From assembly GCF_024129435.1 (NCBI RefSeq), contig NZ_JAMXXN010000018.1, positions 1 to 54,910 on the forward strand: a stretch of DNA of 54,910 bases, read 5' to 3'. Every line of letters starts with the position of its first letter. The stretch's first letter is position 1. Both the position numbers and the translations under genes were made by a program. Source of the DNA: Acinetobacter lwoffii. Lineage in GTDB: Bacteria > Pseudomonadota > Gammaproteobacteria > Pseudomonadales > Moraxellaceae. Under the pieces are notes generated by a model, which ran no database searches, had not been told where the DNA came from, and saw nothing but the letters and a program-made list of their open reading frames with translations. This document shows positions 39,072-48,276 of this stretch, in pieces.

Positions 39072-41696
39072 TTAATCCTCTGTCGCTGCATCCGGCTGTT
39101 CAACTGTCGAAACATCAGCTTCAACTTCAGTTTGTGGCTCGACGATTTGCTTCTTGTCTTTCTTCTTCTTTTTTTTCTTTTTCTTCGGTACTTCGACCAG
39201 TTCGGCACCATCTTCAATCGCTTGCCAATAATCCAGCTGTGCCATCACTGCGGCATAGATTGAATTTTTGCTATAGCGACCTTTTTTATCCAAGGTACCG
39301 ACAGGACGCGCCATCAGGATTTCCAGTGCCTGATCAATAGTATCAATCGCGTGAATATGGAACTGGCCTTCTTCCACAGCAATGGTGACATCTTTACGCA
39401 GCATTAGATGTTGCATATTTTGCCGTGGGATAATTACACCTTGTTTACCGGTCAGACCTTGTAACTTGCAAGCATCAAAGAAACCTTCAATTTTGGCATT
39501 CACACCACCTACAGGCTGTACTTGTCCCAGCTGGTTCATGGAACCGGTAATGGCCCAGGATTGATCAATCGGTAACTGGCTTATGGCAGACAGTAAGGCA
39601 GACAGTTCCGCAACAGTGGCACTGTCACCATCGACCTGACCATAACTTTGTTCAAAGGCCAGTGCAGCAGAGAAGTGCAAGGTCTGTTCACGGCCGAAAT
39701 GTGCTTTCAGGAAAGATGACATCAGTAACACGCCCTTGGCATGCAAAGACCCACCAAGCTCTACACTGCGCTCAATATCCAAAATATCACCGCCACCCTG
39801 ATAAACCGAAGCCGTCAGACGTGAAGGCAGACCAAATTCGACATCAGCATAATGAATGACAGACAGGGCATTGATTTGGCCCAGACGATGGCCGCGGGTT
39901 TCGATCAATTGGGTACCACGAGTCAGATCTTGCCAATACAGTTCACGTAAATAGCCGAGACGATATTTACGGTGATCCAGTGCGGTGTTGATATGTTTTT
40001 CTGAAACCATCTTGTCACCGGCCTGGAAGGCATGATGATGTGCTTCACGGATCAGATCGCCCAGCGTCAGAGCATGTAATGACAATGAACTTTGATCTTC
40101 GGCTTGACGGCTGGAATCTGTGAGCAAGGCGGCTAAAGCAGAACGGTCAAAAGGCAATAATTTATCCGATTGCACATAGTCGGCAATCAGCTGCATATAA
40201 GCCTGCTCGTTATTGTCATTACGTTGTAATGTATCGGTGAAATCGGCACGGATTTTAAAGATGCTGCCTAGCTCTGGTTCAAGCTCTAAAATTTCATAAT
40301 AGATTTCAGGCTCAGCCAGCAAGATGACCTTGATATTCAGGGGAATTGAGGCAGGTTCAATCGAAATACTGCCGGTCAGCGTGATCATATGCTCAAGTGA
40401 AGACAGTTTTAAATGCCCCGATTTAAGCGCGCGCTTCAAGCCTTGCCATGCATACGGCTGTTCCAGCAATTGTTCCGCTTCCAGCATCAGGAAGCCGCCA
40501 TTAGCTTTATGCAAGGTACCTGGACGAATCAAAGTAAAGTCCGTGGTAATCGTACCATTTTGAGTCAGTTGTTCCACATGACCCAAAAGGTTGTAATGCG
40601 TTGGAAAATCTTCAAAGATCACTGGTGCACCACTGTTCGGCTTGTGTGTGATAATCACATTGGCCTGATAACGTGCAGGAACGCGACTGAACAGTGCCGG
40701 AGTGAAATCATCTTCTTCCTGTTCCAGCACAATTTCGACATTGTTGATGATGTCTTCGGCATAGTATTTCAGGTAATGTTCCAGACCTTTCACATGTTTG
40801 AATTTCGCCAGAATCTGTTCAACTCGCGGTAAGACTACCTGTTTGGCGATATCACGGTTCAGGATCTGTACGCGATCGCGTGCATCATCTTCCAGATCAC
40901 CCAGATGCAAACCCAGACGTTCCAGTTTCTTGTCCATATAGCGCATATTGGACGCCAGTTCGGCACGATCTTTATTGCTTAAGGCATTCAGATCTTCTTG
41001 AGACATTTCCTGCAATTCGTCATCAATCAGATGCACAGGAACAAAACAGTGCTCATCATGTCGCGAGATTAGCTTCAGATCCAGTTCTGCGCCTTCTTTG
41101 GTCAGTTCGATCAGTGCCTGCTGCTGCTCATCCCCGGTTTCCTGGCGAATCATTTCAATGCGGTTGTGATAGGTCTCTGCAGTAAAACGGCGCTCAAGCT
41201 GCTTGAGGATCGTTTGCCAGCTTTGATTCAACATGGCTTGGAATTTTGGGCCCTGACCTGAGGGCAGTTCTAGCGCAATCGGCTGACGCTGGTTCTGAAA
41301 GTTATTGACGTACACCCAGTCATTCGGGGTTTCCATAGTTTTGGCGTGCTGTTGCAGCAAACGCTTCACCATGGTGCGTTTTCCGAGACCTGCGGTACCG
41401 ACAGCAAAAATGTTATAGCCGGAATAAGGCAGGGCAATCCCGGCCTCAACTGAGGCGCGTGCGCGATCTTGGCCCAAAAAGTTATTCAGGGGCTTGATCC
41501 GTTTGGTTGACGCAGGAATTTTTTCTAAGTTTGGAATGTGCGTCAGCTGGGTGGATGTTAACCGGGTATGGTCCAGAGTATTTTTAATTTCGCTTTGTTC
41601 AAATGCAGAGATAAGTAAATCTGAGCGGATTTTTTGTGGAGTTGTGCTGGTGTTGCTGGCAATAGAAGAATTAATTTGATCGAGTCTCTGGGTCAC
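39072..41696 (-). CDS. Lon-family ATP-dependent protease (LonB/LonH-like)
   Basis: An 874-residue protease with an AAA-type domain and a C-terminal Lon Ser-Lys protease domain, close to the group sometimes called LonB/LonH. The catalytic serine is residue 692 (DGDSATVAE) and the lysine residue 735 (GVNAKIEG), 43 apart as in classical Lon. The P-loop (GTAGLGKRT, about 100-108) has Lys-Arg-Thr where Lys-Thr/Ser is usual, a departure also seen in this branch. There is no N-terminal LAN domain; a helical insert of about 200 residues sits inside the AAA part. A tail with nine consecutive lysines then an acidic end is odd. The start is GTG at 41696 with a weak ribosome site. Substrates are unknown. 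Confidence 0.85.
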   Translation of the reverse strand: MTQRLDQINSSIASNTSTTPQKIRSDLLISAFEQSEIKNTLDHTRLTSTQLTHIPNLEKIPASTKRIKPLNNFLGQDRARASVEAGIALPYSGYNIFAVGTAGLGKRTMVKRLLQQHAKTMETPNDWVYVNNFQNQRQPIALELPSGQGPKFQAMLNQSWQTILKQLERRFTAETYHNRIEMIRQETGDEQQQALIELTKEGAELDLKLISRHDEHCFVPVHLIDDELQEMSQEDLNALSNKDRAELASNMRYMDKKLERLGLHLGDLEDDARDRVQILNRDIAKQVVLPRVEQILAKFKHVKGLEHYLKYYAEDIINNVEIVLEQEEDDFTPALFSRVPARYQANVIITHKPNSGAPVIFEDFPTHYNLLGHVEQLTQNGTITTDFTLIRPGTLHKANGGFLMLEAEQLLEQPYAWQGLKRALKSGHLKLSSLEHMITLTGSISIEPASIPLNIKVILLAEPEIYYEILELEPELGSIFKIRADFTDTLQRNDNNEQAYMQLIADYVQSDKLLPFDRSALAALLTDSSRQAEDQSSLSLHALTLGDLIREAHHHAFQAGDKMVSEKHINTALDHRKYRLGYLRELYWQDLTRGTQLIETRGHRLGQINALSVIHYADVEFGLPSRLTASVYQGGGDILDIERSVELGGSLHAKGVLLMSSFLKAHFGREQTLHFSAALAFEQSYGQVDGDSATVAELSALLSAISQLPIDQSWAITGSMNQLGQVQPVGGVNAKIEGFFDACKLQGLTGKQGVIIPRQNMQHLMLRKDVTIAVEEGQFHIHAIDTIDQALEILMARPVGTLDKKGRYSKNSIYAAVMAQLDYWQAIEDGAELVEVPKKKKKKKKKDKKQIVEPQTEVEADVSTVEQPDAATED

Positions 41697-41894
41697 TGTT
41701 GAAAATCCAAAACGAAATATTACGTTGATGAGAGTTAAGGTATACAGATTTACTTGAAAAATTCAAGCCAACATGTCGCTTTTGCCAGAAAATAAAAAAC
41801 CGGAAATGTGATAAATATATAAATCTTGTTGAAAGATACGCTATTACAGGATTGAATAGCAGCAATTGGTTTTTCTGCGGAAAATAATAAAGCA

Positions 41895-44063
41895 ATGACA
41901 ACACAAACGACGGGTTGGAAATCCGCATTTACAGCATTTTTAGATCGACGTGCATTGATCATGCTGTTCTTGGGATTTTCGGCTGGTGTGCCGATTCTTC
42001 TGATTTTTTCCAGTCTGTCTTTATGGTTAGGTGAGGCCGGAATCAGCAAAAGTGCAGTAACTTTCTTTAGCTGGGCCGCATTGGGCTATTCATTTAAATT
42101 CGTCTGGGCACCGCTCATTGATGAACTTCCTGTCCCTTTTCTGACCAAGGCTCTGGGACGTCGTCGTGCCTGGTTGCTGATTGCGCAGATTCTGATTGTC
42201 TGTGCCATTTCCATTATGGCCTTTTCTGATCCGGCTTTGGGTGCAACACATTTACAGCAAATGGCGCTCGGTGCAGTCCTGCTTGGTTTCTCCGCAGCAA
42301 CGCAGGATATTGTGATTGATGCCTACCGGATTGAACTGGCGGAAACCCAGATGCAGACCGTATTGGCCGCCACCTATAATGCCGGTTACCGGATCGGGAT
42401 GATTGTTGCTGGTGCTGGTGCATTGTTTCTTGCGGCCTATTTGGGAACAGCCAAAGGCAACTATATCTATGATGCCTGGAAATGGACTTATCTGGCCATG
42501 GCTGCCGTCATGCTGGTCGGTATTATTACCACACTTTCTATCCGGGAACCGCAGGTTGACCGTGTGCGCAAACACTATGTGCGCAGTGATTATTTCCGTT
42601 TAGTCGCCGTATTTTTTGTGGCGGTGATCAGTTTTGTCCTGAGCTATATCTATTCGGGCAATCTGGTGGCCAGCATCACTGAACAATTCGCCATTCAAGA
42701 TACCTTTGCCTTGTTCTGTTTTGAGGCCTTACGCTTTATTGGCTCAGGTGCTGTCGCATTTGCGATTGGTGCAAGCTTGGTAAAAATGGGTGCGGTTAAC
42801 AGGCAGATGGCCTATGAAACCTGGGTCAATCCGGTTGCAGACTTCTTTAAACGTTATGGCTTGAAACTGGCATTGGTGTTGTTATTGCTGATCGGTTTTT
42901 ATCGGGTCTCCGATATTATTGCCGGCGTCATTTCTAATGTGTTCTATCAGGACCTGAATTTCAGTAAAGAACAGATTGCCGAGGCGGTTAAAGTCTATGG
43001 AGTCATTTTCTCTTTAGTCGGTGGATTCCTTGGCGGGCTCTTGGCCCAGAAGATGAACATCATGAAACTGATGTTTGTCGGTGCCGTGCTAGCCTGTTCC
43101 ACCAACCTGATTTTTATCGGACTGGTCAAGTCAGGTGAAAAACTGGCAGCTGTCGAAGTTAAAGCCGGTAATCAGGTTTATCAGGCAGAGACCGATGAAG
43201 TGGGTTACTGGAAGCTGGATATACCGAGTGCAGTGCTGGCGCAGAGTAAACAGTTGCAAGTCTCAGCCGCTTATCTTAATACAGATAATACCAATCAAGC
43301 GCCTGTGCAGGTCAATATGCCATATTTGACCGCACAACAGGGCAGCACCCAGTTACAGATCCTGCCGATCACCAGTGACAATACCATCACTGTAGCTGAA
43401 CAGGAGAAGACCATTGTGGTGCGCGGCCAGTATGTAGGGGAAGCACTACAAGAGAATCAAATAATTGTTTTGCAAATCAATGATCAGAATATTGAAGCAA
43501 AACTCGAAAGTGAAGGCGTATTTACTGCAGCGATTCCTGCACAGCAACTGATTCAGTCACCTGCACATATTATCAGTGCAGTTTTGATGCAAGATGATCA
43601 GCCACTTCAGCAAACCACCCATGTTTATCAGGTCAATGATCAGCTGAGCAATACCCAGAATCTGGATGTCGATATTCAGCCCTTGGCAGTGGTGGATGGC
43701 AACAGTTCAGATACAGTCGAAGTCAGTGGTAAGGTAATTAAACCTTATAGCGACAAGTGGCTTTATTTTGCTATTATTGTCGATAATCTGGCTGCCGGGC
43801 TGGCTGGTGCTGCGTTTATTGCATTCTTGTCGAGCTTGACCAGTGTGTCTTTTACCGCGGTTCAATATGCGATTTTTAGCTCACTCATGACTTTGACCCC
43901 TAAGATTTTAGGTGGATATTCGGGTACTATAGTGACCAATATCGGTTATCCGAATTTCTTCCTGATGACCACTTTAATTGGGATTCCGATCCTGATTCTG
44001 GTGGTTTGGGTCGCAAAACTGCTCGGTGAACACCAACAACAATTTGTACAGAAGGATGATTAA
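41895..44063 (+). CDS. AmpG-like muropeptide transporter with a large inserted domain
   Basis: A 722-residue major-facilitator protein. AmpG imports anhydromuropeptides for cell-wall recycling and so controls ampC-type induction. AmpG-like parts are [61 protein letters not shown], and near the end [21 protein letters not shown]. coli AmpG has 491 residues. Here about 205 residues (about 413-620) sit between the membrane helix ending LIFIGLVKS and the next one starting LYFAIIVDN. They look like two or more beta-sandwich modules ([34 protein letters not shown]). By charge bias the loop is periplasmic. The next gene gloA starts one base after the stop. Confidence 0.8.
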   Translation: MTTQTTGWKSAFTAFLDRRALIMLFLGFSAGVPILLIFSSLSLWLGEAGISKSAVTFFSWAALGYSFKFVWAPLIDELPVPFLTKALGRRRAWLLIAQILIVCAISIMAFSDPALGATHLQQMALGAVLLGFSAATQDIVIDAYRIELAETQMQTVLAATYNAGYRIGMIVAGAGALFLAAYLGTAKGNYIYDAWKWTYLAMAAVMLVGIITTLSIREPQVDRVRKHYVRSDYFRLVAVFFVAVISFVLSYIYSGNLVASITEQFAIQDTFALFCFEALRFIGSGAVAFAIGASLVKMGAVNRQMAYETWVNPVADFFKRYGLKLALVLLLLIGFYRVSDIIAGVISNVFYQDLNFSKEQIAEAVKVYGVIFSLVGGFLGGLLAQKMNIMKLMFVGAVLACSTNLIFIGLVKSGEKLAAVEVKAGNQVYQAETDEVGYWKLDIPSAVLAQSKQLQVSAAYLNTDNTNQAPVQVNMPYLTAQQGSTQLQILPITSDNTITVAEQEKTIVVRGQYVGEALQENQIIVLQINDQNIEAKLESEGVFTAAIPAQQLIQSPAHIISAVLMQDDQPLQQTTHVYQVNDQLSNTQNLDVDIQPLAVVDGNSSDTVEVSGKVIKPYSDKWLYFAIIVDNLAAGLAGAAFIAFLSSLTSVSFTAVQYAIFSSLMTLTPKILGGYSGTIVTNIGYPNFFLMTTLIGIPILILVVWVAKLLGEHQQQFVQKDD

Positions 44064-44064
44064 T

Positions 44065-44466
44065 ATGCGCATGCTGCATACCATGTTACGTGTAGGCAAT
44101 TTAGAACAATCTCTCAAGTTCTATATTGAAGTACTTGGCATGACTTTGCTTCGTAAGCGTGATTACGAAGAAGGCCGTTTTACCCTGGCTTTTGTCGGTT
44201 ATGGCGATGAAGAAAATCACACCGTACTGGAACTGACGCATAACTGGGATACAGACAGCTATGAACTGGGCAATGCTTATGGTCATATTGCGATTGCAGT
44301 TGATGATGCTTACAAGGCGTGTGAAGAGATTAAAGCGCGTGGCGGTAATGTGGTGCGTGAAGCTGGCCCAATGAAAGGTGGCGTGACGGTCATTGCATTT
44401 GTAGAAGACCCAGATGGTTATAAAATCGAGCTGATCCAGCAAGACAACAATGCACGTAATAACTAA
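44065..44466 (+). CDS. gloA: Lactoylglutathione lyase (glyoxalase I)
   Basis: GloA converts the hemithioacetal of methylglyoxal and glutathione to S-lactoylglutathione. It has 133 residues from the ATG at 44065, with AAGGA eight bases before. Metal-ligand positions are in order: a His in [14 protein letters not shown], a Glu in TVLELTHNW, a His in GHIAIAV and a Glu in GYKIELIQ. The short form is of the Ni/Co type. It begins one base after the AmpG-like gene, so the two are probably co-transcribed, and ends with a GC-rich terminator. Confidence 0.95.
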   Translation: MRMLHTMLRVGNLEQSLKFYIEVLGMTLLRKRDYEEGRFTLAFVGYGDEENHTVLELTHNWDTDSYELGNAYGHIAIAVDDAYKACEEIKARGGNVVREAGPMKGGVTVIAFVEDPDGYKIELIQQDNNARNN

Positions 44467-44542
44467 GTATGATGTAGCGAGATATATGAAATGCATTCAT
44501 GTATAGATGAAAATATTACATCAATCTAAGTGCATAGCATGG

Positions 44543-44575
44543 GCCCGGCATCTGTTAAGATAGCCGGGCATTTTT
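44543..44575 (+). terminator. Terminator of gloA
   Basis: GCCCGGC and GCCGGGC close a stem with an inner ATCT/AGAT pair and a GTTA loop, followed by a T-run. Confidence 0.85.
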
Positions 44576-44610
44576 ATATCAAATAATAAAATCTGAGGGA
44601 TTATAGGGAT

Positions 44611-45591
44611 ATGCTTAAGTTCTTGGCATTGGATCGGTTTACGATACTGTTGTTTGTGATGGTTTTGCTGGCCAGTGTGCTGCCAGTTTCGGGGCAAGCG
44701 GCTGAAATCTTTGGCTGGGTGACGACAGGAGCGATTGCCATCCTGTTTTTCCTGCACGGCGCCAAACTGTCTCGTGAAGCCGTAGTGCAAGGCATTATGC
44801 ACTGGAAATTGCATACTGTGGTTTTTGCGCTAACTTTTGCCTTGTTTCCGATTCTCGGGCTTTTGGCCAAGCCGATTTTATTACCGATGCTCGGACAGAA
44901 ACTGTATTGGGGCTTCCTGTTTATGTGTTTCCTGCCATCCACCGTGCAGTCCTCGATCGCCTTTACTTCAGTGGCTCATGGCAATGTCGCCGGAGCGGTA
45001 TGTAGTGCCTCTTTTTCCAATCTGATTGGTATGTTTATTACCCCATTATTGGTGGCATTTTTTATTCTCGGTCAATCTGATCATGGTTTTGATCCGACTT
45101 CATCGATTATCCAGATTACACTGCTGCTCTTGGTGCCGTTTATTTTAGGGCAGATTCTGCGTCCATGGATCTATCCGCAAATGATGAAAATGCCAAAAAT
45201 CGTCAAGGTCTTCGATCAAGGCTCGATTTTACTGGTGGTGTATGGCGCTTTTAGTAGCGCCGTCGTGGCCGGGCTGTGGAATGAAGTGAGTCTGAGTACC
45301 TTGTTGTTGCTATTGCTGGCTTGCTCGGTGTTACTCACCATTGTGATGTTATTATCACTTTATATTCCACGCTGGCTGGGCTTTAGCCGCGCTGACCAAA
45401 AAACGGCATTCTTTTGTGGTTCCAAGAAAACCTTGGCCAGTGGAGTACCGATGGCGCAAATTTTATTTATTGGCCAGCCGCTGGGCATGATTGTCCTGCC
45501 GATCATGATTTTCCATCAGATTCAGTTGATGGTCTGCGGGATTATTGCCAATCTGTGGGCCAAAGAGGCTGGATCGGAAGCTGAAGAATAA
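44611..45591 (+). CDS. Bile acid:sodium symporter-type membrane protein
   Basis: A 326-residue inner-membrane protein with about ten helices, of the SLC10A7/YfeH branch of the bile acid:sodium symporter family. Features: AIAILFFLHGAKLSREA near residue 42, LPSTVQSSIAFTSVAHGNVAGAVCSAS (about 109-135) in the first unwound crossover, and CGSKKTLASGVPMAQILF near 270 in the second. Two such crossover regions bind sodium and substrate. Substrate unknown; bile acids are unlikely in this organism. Its own promoter lies after the gloA terminator. Confidence 0.87.
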   Translation: MLKFLALDRFTILLFVMVLLASVLPVSGQAAEIFGWVTTGAIAILFFLHGAKLSREAVVQGIMHWKLHTVVFALTFALFPILGLLAKPILLPMLGQKLYWGFLFMCFLPSTVQSSIAFTSVAHGNVAGAVCSASFSNLIGMFITPLLVAFFILGQSDHGFDPTSSIIQITLLLLVPFILGQILRPWIYPQMMKMPKIVKVFDQGSILLVVYGAFSSAVVAGLWNEVSLSTLLLLLLACSVLLTIVMLLSLYIPRWLGFSRADQKTAFFCGSKKTLASGVPMAQILFIGQPLGMIVLPIMIFHQIQLMVCGIIANLWAKEAGSEAEE

Positions 45592-45616
45592 TTCGCATAT
45601 TGAATTCGTTTCACGT

Positions 45617-45622
45617 ATAATG
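45617..45622 (+). promoter_or_regulatory. Candidate rpmE promoter -10 element
   Basis: A perfect TATAAT sits about 165 bases before the rpmE start codon. No good -35 hexamer is visible at 16-18 bases upstream. It places the start of the rpmE message near 45629 and gives a leader of about 155 bases. Confidence 0.5.
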
Positions 45623-45629
45623 ACGCCCA

Positions 45630-45786
45630 CTTGTTGTGCTTAGCTCTGACGGTATCCGTCTCGGTGGGCCAAAAGAATGGTCTGTTGTGGTGTTGATCTG
45701 CATGAACGATGTTCCTGCTTCCTCATTTGAGAGTGATCAATAGCGATGACAGCTAAACCTTCTTGAATCTAATGGAGTAATCGACG
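45630..45786 (+). promoter_or_regulatory. Structured leader of rpmE, possible L31 autoregulatory element
   Basis: The leader has the hairpin GACGG-tat-CCGTC (45648-45660). TTAGCT (45640-45645) and AGCTAA (45751-45756) can pair over about 100 bases to close a domain. Leaders of L31 genes that bind the protein have been predicted in gammaproteobacteria. This one is long and structured in the right place, but I cannot confirm the motif. Confidence 0.5.
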
Positions 45787-46011
45787 ATGCGCGCCGATAT
45801 TCACCCAAAATATGAAACTTTAGTTGCTACTTGTTCATGTGGTAACGTAATCGAAACTCGTTCAGCTCTTGGTAAAGAAACTCTTTATCTAGACGTATGT
45901 TCAGCTTGCCACCCATTCTACACTGGTAAGCAAAAGAACGTTGACACTGGCGGTCGTATCGACAAGTTCAAACAACGTTTTGCTGGTATGTCACGTTCTG
46001 TTAAACGTTAA
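45787..46011 (+). CDS. rpmE: 50S ribosomal protein L31
   Basis: L31 sits at the intersubunit bridge of the ribosome. It has 74 residues, and the zinc-type form keeps its cysteines: CSCGN near residue 16 and [12 protein letters not shown] near 38. MRADIHP and [12 protein letters not shown] are the family ends. TAATGGAGTAATCGACG provides the ribosome site. A structured leader precedes it and a strong terminator follows. Confidence 0.97.
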   Translation: MRADIHPKYETLVATCSCGNVIETRSALGKETLYLDVCSACHPFYTGKQKNVDTGGRIDKFKQRFAGMSRSVKR

Positions 46012-46022
46012 TACCCAAAATG

Positions 46023-46050
46023 AAAAAACGGGTTTTAAGCCCGTTTTTTT
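46023..46050. terminator. Terminator of rpmE
   Basis: AAAAAACGGG-ttttaag-CCCGTTTTTTT follows the stop codon by 11 bases. It also faces the converging minus-strand gene. Confidence 0.87.
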
Positions 46051-46110
46051 GTGCCTGCAATTTAGAGAATTATCATTCGATTTCCTAAATGCACAGGCTT
46101 GTACAAGATC

Positions 46111-48276
46111 TTAGTGATCTTGTACATCAATCAAATGATCAAGTTTTTTCTGGAAATAATTTCCCTGAATAAAGCGAGCATCCACGTTCCAGGCATTCGC
46201 GAAAAGTGTCATATCATTTAATTCACGAATCAGGATATTGAGTGGCTTAATTTCGTTGTAACTGGTGATTTTTTCCTGTAACTGCTCAATCTCGGTGTCT
46301 TTATTAAGCATATTGGTTAAGCTCGAATGTAAGCTAACACCATCCAGTTCCAGTTCGCGCAGTAAATTTGGACTGTACATGGATTGACCAAAATCACGAA
46401 GTGCAATCAGCGCACCATGTTCATACAGCACTCGTAGATATTTTTGTGCATCTTGCTGATTCAGTAAAATATCTTCTTCTGAGAATTGCAAGATTAGCGG
46501 GTGCTTCACTTTGCTGCGAATAATCGTAATCAGCTTGGAAATAAATTCCGGGAAGGTGCGGTCTTTAAATAGCACGGCACGGTTCAAATTGACAATTAAG
46601 CTTGCATCAGGATACTGGGTAATAAAGTTGTGTAGCTGTTTACTGGCCTCAACCAGAATCCAGCGATCCAGTTTAATGGACAGTTCATCATCTTCATGAA
46701 GTTCTAAAAGGCTAGAGATATCCTGCCATTTATTCTCAAAAATAAAGCCACTGGTCACTTCATAGGTATATAAACGCGTATCTTCTTTATCATAGAGTTG
46801 CTGATACTTTAAATGGATCTCGCCACGTTCTAGACATTCACTTAAGGCTTTCAAAATAGAAGGTGTAGCGTTAGGAATAGAGGTGACTGCTGGACTGACA
46901 GCTGCAACTGTTGAGCTGGTAACTGGTGTTTCAGCAACACTGAAGTCTATACTCGGCATATCTAAAGAGCTTGGACTGCTCAGTGAGGCTGGAATGTCGA
47001 GTTTAAATTCAGGTACAGCTTCTGCTTGAGGTAAAGATGTCGAGAATGCTTGTCCAATCAGCGTATTGCAGTGCATTTCATCCTGTAAACCCTGTTCAAG
47101 CGTGACATAGCCTAAGCGCAAATTTAGAGGGAATGACTTTTGTCCCACTGTAATGAGTTGCGGTTTGCTTAAGGCATTTAAACTGATCAGTTTGGATTCA
47201 AGAATTGCTTTAGAGTCTGCCTGAAACAGACCGACAACGACATCATATTCCAGTTTAAACAGGGGAATATGGGTCTGTTCCTTGAGGAATTCTTTGACTG
47301 CATCAAAGTACCCATTAAAAGTGGCCCAGTCAGATTGTAGAACTTCCGGGTCATATGCACTTAAAGAGAAAGTGACTAAGGCATTCACCGGTGCAGACTG
47401 CTTGTTCAGTTCACGTTTAAGTGACTGAAAAACACTTGGTTTTCCAGGAGTTTTCTCGGAAAAAACTGTTTTAGATTGAGTATCAATGCTAATTTGTACC
47501 GCATCTTCTTCAGCCGTTGAAGGCAAGAATTCCAGTTTTAATGGGTTAGATGCGGACACATGCGGATTCAGAGACTGGATCTCGACCCGACCTAAATCAA
47601 ATTGACCCTGAGAAATCTTTTTGAAACGCGTTTTAAAATCATTCAAATCTGAAGGCTGGAGCAGATCCAGAAGCGGTAGGCCAATAATCTCATCTTCATT
47701 TTGCAAGCCAAACAGTTTCAGGTAGTCCGCATTGGCCTGAATATGAATCCCTTCCTGAATGGTGGCAACAGCACGGTTGCTGTCGTCTACTAAAGATTGT
47801 GCCTGAATTTGTGCTGTTTCCAGCTCAGTCATTAAATGTTGCTGAGACTGTGACAAACGGCTAAATGACAATGCTCGGACCAGTCCCACATAAAAGCGTT
47901 CCAGGTAGTCAAAATTGAGAATGTCATATACCCCTTTACGGATATATTGCGCATATTGTTCAGCCTGGTAATCATCCGGTTTAAGCAAAATCATCGGCAG
48001 ATTAGGTTGCTGCGAAAGGCGCACCAAACTTAAGGCCTGTTCATATTTCAGGTCGTAGGCACGTCCAAAAATAATCAGATCCCAGTTGAAATTTAATTGT
48101 TTTTCAAAAGATTGCAGATCATCCAGTAGAACGGCATCAACCTGATAATCGTGATTAGTCAGAAGCTCACAGATTTGGTTATATCTAATTTGATTATCAT
48201 CAATAATCAGTAAACGTGTTTCAGTACGTTTTAACTTTTTAGACAATAATGGATTTCTCACTTCAATGCTTCCCAT
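46111..48276 (-). CDS. FimX-like degenerate GGDEF/EAL protein
   Basis: A 721-residue protein in the order receiver-like (about 20-140), PAS (about 165-260), GGDEF-like (about 290-420), low-complexity linker, EAL-like (about 480-715). This is the layout of Pseudomonas FimX (about 690 residues), which binds cyclic-di-GMP and drives type IV pili. Active residues are lost: the receiver aspartate position reads WDLIIFGR; no GGDEF motif is seen; the EAL motif reads EVT (506-508); and the DDFG loop reads RDFG (627-630). It is therefore probably a sensor, not an enzyme. Its start overlaps the PilZ-like gene by 19 bases. Confidence 0.72.
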   Translation of the reverse strand: MGSIEVRNPLLSKKLKRTETRLLIIDDNQIRYNQICELLTNHDYQVDAVLLDDLQSFEKQLNFNWDLIIFGRAYDLKYEQALSLVRLSQQPNLPMILLKPDDYQAEQYAQYIRKGVYDILNFDYLERFYVGLVRALSFSRLSQSQQHLMTELETAQIQAQSLVDDSNRAVATIQEGIHIQANADYLKLFGLQNEDEIIGLPLLDLLQPSDLNDFKTRFKKISQGQFDLGRVEIQSLNPHVSASNPLKLEFLPSTAEEDAVQISIDTQSKTVFSEKTPGKPSVFQSLKRELNKQSAPVNALVTFSLSAYDPEVLQSDWATFNGYFDAVKEFLKEQTHIPLFKLEYDVVVGLFQADSKAILESKLISLNALSKPQLITVGQKSFPLNLRLGYVTLEQGLQDEMHCNTLIGQAFSTSLPQAEAVPEFKLDIPASLSSPSSLDMPSIDFSVAETPVTSSTVAAVSPAVTSIPNATPSILKALSECLERGEIHLKYQQLYDKEDTRLYTYEVTSGFIFENKWQDISSLLELHEDDELSIKLDRWILVEASKQLHNFITQYPDASLIVNLNRAVLFKDRTFPEFISKLITIIRSKVKHPLILQFSEEDILLNQQDAQKYLRVLYEHGALIALRDFGQSMYSPNLLRELELDGVSLHSSLTNMLNKDTEIEQLQEKITSYNEIKPLNILIRELNDMTLFANAWNVDARFIQGNYFQKKLDHLIDVQDH

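Noticed and set aside
39160..39185. T-run in the lysine tract as proof of phase variation
   Set aside because: The homopolymer is only eight bases and lies at the extreme C-terminus, so a slip would alter only the tail. It is mentioned as a possibility only.
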